From assembly GCA_946811185.2 (NCBI GenBank), contig OX328108.1:21833239-21897238 (forward strand): 64,000 bases of DNA. Reading direction: 5' to 3'. The notes under the pieces are model-generated. The model did not search any database. It was not told the DNA's origin and saw only the letters and a list, made by a program, of their open reading frames with translations. This document shows, piece after piece, positions 57,900 to 64,000 of the stretch. Position 1 is the stretch's first letter. Each line of letters starts with the position of its first letter. The position numbers were made by a program, and so were the translations under genes. Origin of the DNA: Hippopus hippopus (taxonomy: Eukaryota > Mollusca > Bivalvia > Cardiida > Cardiidae).

Positions 57900-58229
57900 T
57901 TATTCAGAGTCGGAAGAATAATCTGAGTCGGACGCCTGCACGATTTCCACGGATTCGTTGAACAGCTCCCGGCGAAGTTCGGCAACCTGGTCAGCTTTGC
58001 AATAGGCATAATCATAATACATGTTGCGTGCTCCTTCAATGACAGCAAGTTTCAGTCGAAGGTTATAGCGGAACGATCTGTTGTTTGCACGTTTTGCCAT
58101 CTTGTAGCGTTTCTGCACCTCGCCTAGACGTTGGTTCAGCAAGACGATCTGGTCGCAGGCTTTTCTAAAACGTCGTTCAGTATCACTTAAAGTGAATCGT
58201 TTGTCAAGAGCTTTCATTCTTGAAGGCAT
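57900..58229 (-). CDS. Array gene copy 26 (109 aa)
   Basis: Majority protein, twin of copy 25. Stem-loop 57859-57874, TATA box 58289-58296. Confidence 0.85.
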   Translation of the reverse strand: MPSRMKALDKRFTLSDTERRFRKACDQIVLLNQRLGEVQKRYKMAKRANNRSFRYNLRLKLAVIEGARNMYYDYAYCKADQVAELRRELFNESVEIVQASDSDYSSDSE

Positions 58230-59628
58230 GTTGATGTTGTATCGATTTGGATAGCTAGTTGCTAATAACTTTTACGGTAGGCTCGGGCTATATATATTCT
58301 CGCATGGTCTAAGACTAATACACTCAAAATGCCAATGTCATATTATGACAGCTAAATATTGTGCCAAAATGAGTTGACACTTAGCTAATTACGCACACGA
58401 CTTTAGAACAACATCCTCGTTTGCTAATCGATTAGCCACGTGGGCATGTAAATGGATTAACAACCTTTTCTTTCACAGTTGTATCAAACCAATAAAAACT
58501 ACCGTCAAACAGTTATTTATTGATGATTTTTTTTATCCTAAATTTTGCTGTTCTCTGCTTGCCGGTGAAATATTAAGCTTTATATATATATATAAAATTC
58601 TACATGCAAATTTTGCGCGATTGCTGTATCATATCATGTTTGCTTATGAAAAAGAAGAAATAGTTTTTCTTCAAGCACGATTTATTTCAGACTCGAGGAA
58701 AGACCGGAAAAAACTACCCGAGCAATATTCATAGTTGATATGTTCTTCAGTTACACATACTTTCATGTATTACTGAAAACAGCAGATACCGTAGGTTTCA
58801 CTAAATAGACAGATTCTGTTAGAATGACATCAACCCTTTCCCAAACAATCCCGACTTTTAAGAGCCCTGAGAGAGAAGACTGTAGAAAACGTTGTGGGAA
58901 GATGCGGTAACCAGCATTTTCTCCTTTTTCTACGATGTTTTCTATCTAATCAAATACAAGTTCCACAATTGGGGCCGCGTTTGATTTTGTCATTTGCAAA
59001 GGCTTTGGATACGAAGGAGTTCATAATTTTGTTGTGTGGTTAATGGATAAACGTGTAATTATTTTCCCACTTTCCAGGATATGTGAAGCTTTCGATACGA
59101 GTGTCGAGAAGTCCTATATTTTCCTGTATTTTTTGGTCTAACAGCACTACGAACTCTTTCCGGGTCGTAGTAGTCAAAAGAAGTCCAAAATAGGCAGCGA
59201 GCGCTTCGCCTTCTTATTATTATTATTATTTTTTTTTTTTTGCCGGGGTTTGGGGGTTCAGAGATAGTGAAAGGACAGGTCCGAAATATATTTCTAGTGT
59301 TGATTTGATGATATCTTTGAAAAGTGACTGCAACTTTTTTTATTTTTTGAGAACTATTTTGGGCATGTTTCCAGAAAAGTAGCATTTCTACCATCCGGAA
59401 AGGCCTTCGTTAACAGTTTTTTTTACTAATCATAGTATACGATCTTCGTAAGAGAGGCCCCGACTTGCAGTTAATGGGTTAAATATTGTATAAAGAGGGG
59501 GGAGGAGGATTTATATTTGAAATGAGGGAAATGAGGGTTTGGGGTCATTGACAATTCTTGAAAATGGACTTTCTTTTGAATTGGTTTGGCTCTTAAAAGG
59601 GCCGTTTTGAAGAAAACGACTTGAATAA

Positions 59629-59958
59629 TTATTCAGAGTCGGAAGAATAATCTGAGTCGGACGCCTGCACGATTTCCACGGATTCGTTGAACAGCTCCCG
59701 GCGAAGTTCGGCAACCTGGTCAGCTTTGCAATAGGCATAATCATAATACATGTTGCGTGCTCCTTCAATGACAGCAAGTTTCAGTCGAAGGTTATAGCGG
59801 AACGATCTGTTGTTTGCACGTTTTGCCATCTTGTAGCGTTTCTGCACCTCGCCTAGACGTTGGTTCAGCAAGACGATCTGGTCGCAGGCTTTTCTAAAAC
59901 GTCGTTCAGTATCACTTAAAGTGAATCGTTTGTCAAGAGCTTTCATTCTTGAAGGCAT
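59629..59958 (-). CDS. Array gene copy 27 (109 aa)
   Basis: Majority protein. Stem-loop 59588-59603, TATA box 60018-60025. Closest to copy 20. Confidence 0.85.
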   Translation of the reverse strand: MPSRMKALDKRFTLSDTERRFRKACDQIVLLNQRLGEVQKRYKMAKRANNRSFRYNLRLKLAVIEGARNMYYDYAYCKADQVAELRRELFNESVEIVQASDSDYSSDSE

Positions 59959-61357
59959 GTTGATGTTGTATCGATTTGGATAGCTAGTTGCTAATAACTT
60001 TTACGGTAGGCTCGGGCTATATATATTCTCGCATGGTCTAAGACTAATACACTCAAAATGCCAATGTCATATTATGACAGCTAAACATTGTGCCAAAATG
60101 AGTTGACACTTAGCTAATTACGCACACGACTTTAGAACAACATCCTCGTTTGCTAATCGATTAGCCACGTGGGCATGTAAATGGATTAACAACCTTTTCT
60201 TTCACAGTTGTATCAAACCAATAAAAACTACCGTCAAACAGTTATTTATTGATGATTTTTTTTATCCTAAATTTTGCTGTTCTTTGCTTGCCGGTGAAAT
60301 ATTAAGCTTTATATATATATATAAAATTCTACATGCAAATTTTGCGCGATTGCTGTATCATATCATGTTTGCTTATGAAAAAGAAGAAATAGTTTTTCTT
60401 CAAGCACGATTTATTTCAGACTCGAGGAAAGACCGGAAAAAACTACCCGAGCAATATTCATAGTTGATATGTTCTTCAGTTACACATACTTTCATGTATT
60501 ACTGAAAACAGCAGATACCGTAGGTTTCACTAAATAGACAGATTCTGTTAGAATGACATCAACCCTTTCCCAAACAATCCCGACTTTTAACAGCCCTGAG
60601 AGAGAAGACTGTAGAAAACGTTGTGGGAAGATGCGGTAACCAGCATTTTCTCCTTTTTCTACGATGTTTTCTATCTAATCAAATACAAGTTCCACAATTG
60701 GGGCCGCGTTTGATTTTGTCATTTGCAAAGGCTTTGGATACGAAGGAGTTCATAATTTTGTTGTGTGGTTAATGGATAAACGTGTAATTATTTTCCCACT
60801 TTCCAGGATATGTGAAGCTTTCGATACGAGTGTCGAGAAGTCCTATATTTTCCTGTATTTTTTGGTCTAACAGCACTACGAACTCTTTCCGGGTCGTAGT
60901 AGTCAAAAGAAGTCCAAAATAGGCAGCGAGCGCTTCGCCTTCTTATTATTATTAATATTTTTTGTTTTTTGGCGGGGTTTGGGGGTTCAGAGATAGTGAA
61001 AGGACAGGTCCGAAATATATTTCTAGTGTTGATTTGATGATATCTTTGAAAAGTGACTGCAACTTTTTTTATTTTTTGAGAACTATTTTGGGCATGTTTC
61101 CAGAAAAGTAGCATTTCTACCATCCGGAAAGGCCTTCGTTAACAGTTTTTTTTACTAATCATAGTATACGATCTTCGTAAGAGAGGCCCCGACTTGCAGT
61201 TAATGGGTTAAATATTGTATAAAGAGGGGGGAGGAGGATTTATATTTGAAATGAGGGAAATGAGGGTTTGGGGTCATTGACAATTCTTGAAAGTGGACTT
61301 TCTTTTGAATTGGTTTGGCTCTTAAAAGGGCCGTTTTGAAGAAAACGACTTGAATAA

Positions 61358-61687
61358 TTATTCAGAGTCGGAAGAATAATCTGAGTCGGACGCCTGCACG
61401 ATTTCCACGGATTCGTTGAACAGCTCCCGGCGAAGTTCGGCAACCTGGTCAGCTTTGCAATAGGCATAATCATAATACATGTTGCGTGCTCCTTCAATGA
61501 CAGCAAGTTTCAGTCGAAGGTTATAGCGGAACGATCTGTTGTTTGCACGTTTTGCCATCTTGTAGCGTTTCTGCACCTCGCCTAGACGTTGGTTCAGCAA
61601 GACGATCTGGTCGCAGGCTTTTCTAAAACGTCGTTCAGTATCACTTAAAGTGAATCGTTTGTCAAGAGCTTTCATTCTTGAAGGCAT
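61358..61687 (-). CDS. Array gene copy 28 (109 aa)
   Basis: Majority protein. Stem-loop 61317-61332, TATA box 61747-61754. Its 3' microsatellite is interrupted (TTATTAATATTTTTTG at about 60949), and the TA run above it reads TATATACATATT. Confidence 0.85.
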   Translation of the reverse strand: MPSRMKALDKRFTLSDTERRFRKACDQIVLLNQRLGEVQKRYKMAKRANNRSFRYNLRLKLAVIEGARNMYYDYAYCKADQVAELRRELFNESVEIVQASDSDYSSDSE

Positions 61688-63090
61688 GTTGATGTTGTAT
61701 CGATTTGGATAGCTAGTTGCTAATAACTTTTACGGTAGGCTCGGGCTATATATATTCTCGCATGGTCTAAGACTAATACACTCAAAATGCCAATGTCATA
61801 TTATGACAGCTAAACATTGTGCCAAAATGAGTTGACACTTAGCTAATTACGCACACGACTTTAGAACAACATCCTCGTTTGCTAATCGATTAGCCACGTG
61901 GGCATGTAAATGGATTAACAACCTTTTCTTTCACAGTTCTATCAAACCAATAAAAACTACCGTCAAACAGTTATTTATTGATGATTTTTTTTATCCTAAA
62001 TTTTGCTGTTCTTTGCTTGCCGGTGAAATATTAAGCTTTATATATACATATTAAATTCTACATGCAAATTTTGGGCGATTGCTGTATCATATCATGTTTG
62101 CTTATGAAAAAGAAGAAATAGTTTTTCTTCAAGCACGATTTATTTCAGACTCGAGGAAAGACCGGAAAAAACTATCCGAGCAATATTCATAGTTGATATG
62201 TTCTTCAGTTACACATACTTTCATGTATTACTGAAAACAGCAGATACCGTAGGTTTCACTAAATAGACAGATTCTGTTAGAATGACATCAACCCTTTCCC
62301 AAACAATCCCGACTTTTAACAGCCCTGAGAGAGAAGACTGTAGAAAACGTTGTGGGAAGATGCGGTAACCAGCATTTTCTCCTTTTTCTACGATGTTTTC
62401 TATCTAATCAAATACAAGTTCCACAATTGGGGCCGCGTTTGATTTTGTCATTTGCAAAGGCTTTGGATACGAAGGAGTTCATAATTTTGTTGTGTGGTTA
62501 ATGGATAAACGTGTAATTATTTTCCCACTTTCCAGGATATGTGAAGCTTTCGATACGAGTGTCGAGAAGTCCTATATTCTCCTGTATTTTTTGGTCTAAC
62601 AGCACTACGAACTCTTTCCGGGTCGTAGTAGTCAAAAGAAGTCCAAAATAGGCAGCGAGCGCTTCGCCTTCTTATTATTATTATTATTTTTTTTTTTTTT
62701 TTTGCCGGGGTTTGGGGGTTCAGAGATAGTGAAAGGACAGGTCCGAAATATATTTCTAGTGTTGATTTGATGATATCTTTGAAAAGTGACTGCAACTTTT
62801 TTTATTTTTTGAGAACTATTTTGGGCATGTTTCCAGAAAAGTAGCATTTCTACCATCCGGAAAGGCCTTCGTTAACAGTTTTTTTTACTAATCATAGTAT
62901 ACGATCTTCGTAAGAGAGGCCCCGACTTGCAGTTAATGGGTTAAATATTGTATAAAGAGGGGGGAGGATGATTTATATTTGAAATGAGGGAAATGAGGGT
63001 TTGGGGTCATTGACAATTCTTGAAAATGGACTTTCTTTTGAATTGGTTTGGCTCTTAAAAGGGCCGTTTTGAAGAAAACGACTTGAATAA

Positions 63091-63420
63091 TTATTCAGAG
63101 TCGGAAGAATAATCTGAGTCGGACGCCTGCACGATTTCCACGGATTCGTTGAACAGCTCCCGGCGAAGTTCGGCAACCTGGTCAGCTTTGCAATAGGCAT
63201 AATTATAATACATGTTGCGTGCTCCTTCAATGACAGCAAGTTTCAGTCGAAGGTTATAGCGGAACGATCTGTTGTTTGCACGTTTTGCCATCTTGTAGCG
63301 TTTCTGCACCTCGCCTAGACGTTGGTTCAGCAAGACGATCTGGTCGCAGGCTTTTCTAAGACGTCGTTCAGTATCACTTAAAGTGAATCGTTTGTCAAGA
63401 GCTTTCATTCTTGAAGGCAT
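63091..63420 (-). CDS. Array gene copy 29 (109 aa; F21L and D73N)
   Basis: The only copy combining F21L with D73N. It lacks the leader deletion that accompanies F21L in copies 15 and 19, so it is a mosaic. Stem-loop 63050-63065, TATA box 63480-63487. The window ends in the spacer above it. Confidence 0.85.
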   Translation of the reverse strand: MPSRMKALDKRFTLSDTERRLRKACDQIVLLNQRLGEVQKRYKMAKRANNRSFRYNLRLKLAVIEGARNMYYNYAYCKADQVAELRRELFNESVEIVQASDSDYSSDSE

Positions 63421-64000
63421 GTTGATGTTGTATCGATTTGGATAGCTAGTTGCTAATAACTTTTACGGTAGGCTCGGGCTATATATATTCTCGCATGGTC
63501 TAAGACTAATACACTCAAAATGCCAATGTCATATTATGACAGCTAAACATTGTGCCAAAATGAGTTGACACTTAGCTAATTACGCACACGACTTTAGAAC
63601 AACATCCTCGTTTGCTAATCGATTAGCCACGTGGGCATGTAAATGGATTAACAACCTTTTCTTTCACAGTTGTATCAAACCAATAAAAACTACCGTCAAA
63701 CAGTTATTTATTGATGATTTTTTTTATCCTAAATTTTGCTGTTCTTTGCTTGCCGGTGAAATATTAAGCTTTATATATATATATAAAATTCTACATGCAA
63801 ATTTTGCGCGATTGCTGTATCATATCATGTTTGCTTATAAAAAAGAAGAAATAGTTTTTCTTCAAGCACGATTTATTTCAGACTCGAGGAAAGACCGGAA
63901 AAAACTACCCGAGCAATATTCATAGTTGATATGTTCTTCAGTTACACATACTTTCATGTATTACTGAAAACAGCAGATACCGTAGGTTTCACTAAATAGA

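Larger units (their letters stand above)
16007..64000. repeat. Tandem array of ~1.72 kb gene-bearing units (28 gene copies here)
   Basis: Gene-to-gene distances are 1,716-1,733 bp, except one of 1,389 bp. Each unit holds one minus-strand 109-codon gene with its promoter and histone-type 3' end, then a spacer of about 1.2 kb. The spacer carries, in plus-strand order: a run of TA repeats, a 334-bp segment with a degenerate foldback motif (absent from short units), an ACTACGA...TCGTAGT hairpin, and a TTC/TTA/poly-T microsatellite. Gene and spacer are almost equally conserved, indicating homogenisation. The array continues past 64000. Confidence 0.98.

Noticed and set aside
16007..64000. rRNA, 5S, snRNA or CRISPR content in the array
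   Set aside because: The unit was read on both strands for 5S Pol III boxes, snRNA Sm-type regions and short direct repeats with spacers. None is present. The long unit and eukaryotic context exclude a CRISPR array.

Overview
The window is eukaryotic nuclear DNA, most likely from a mollusc and perhaps a bivalve. It is AT-rich with long non-coding stretches, and it carries a tRNA-derived SINE whose body and tail look molluscan to me, a Penelope-type GIY-YIG fragment and a Polinton/Maverick-type element. The species assignment is inference.

Layout: (1) Positions 1-1030 and 16007-64000 are one tandem array of a roughly 1.72 kb unit, interrupted once. The array runs off both ends of the window. 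It holds 29 copies of a small intronless gene on the minus strand: 28 intact copies of 109 codons and one frameshifted copy. (2) Positions 1031-16000 are a single 14,970 bp element inserted into one array unit. It has an exact 6 bp target duplication (TGGGCA at 1025-1030 and 16001-16006), 5'-AG...CT-3' termini and inverted repeats of about 1.37 kb. These are the hallmarks of a Polinton/Maverick.

The array gene is the most interesting item. I do not recognise the protein: two long predicted helices, a basic body and an acidic, serine-rich tail. Its transcription unit is built like a replication-dependent histone gene. It is single-exon, has a TATA box about 60 bp upstream of the ATG, a very short predicted 5' leader and no nearby AATAAA. 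About 25 nt after the stop lies a 16-nt sequence matching the metazoan histone mRNA stem-loop (GGYYYUHHUHARRRCC), followed by an ACCA-like cleavage region and a purine-rich CAAAAGAAAG element like the U7 snRNA target. The organisation (dozens of homogenised tandem copies) also resembles a histone repeat. A non-histone gene family with a histone-type 3' end would be new to me.

The Polinton-like element has a short unrecognised gene followed by a type-B DNA polymerase. All exonuclease and polymerase motifs are visible, but the gene is split by a one-base loss inside a tandemly duplicated 56-codon module. No integrase, packaging ATPase, protease or capsid gene is visible. The right half (7.7-14.4 kb) is non-coding and carries simple repeats, diverged duplications, a Penelope fragment and a SINE, so this copy looks non-autonomous and decaying. 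Its terminal repeats carry about a dozen copies each of a TGTAG-N12-CTACA motif.

Within the array, units are near-identical in gene and spacer. They differ by a TTC/TTA/poly-T microsatellite, a 334 bp spacer segment absent from two units, and a few amino-acid changes (F21L, D73N, A75P, A24T/S93T). Shared variants show a roughly 6.9 kb four-unit block duplicated in tandem and mosaic copies, which points to recent unequal exchange and conversion.
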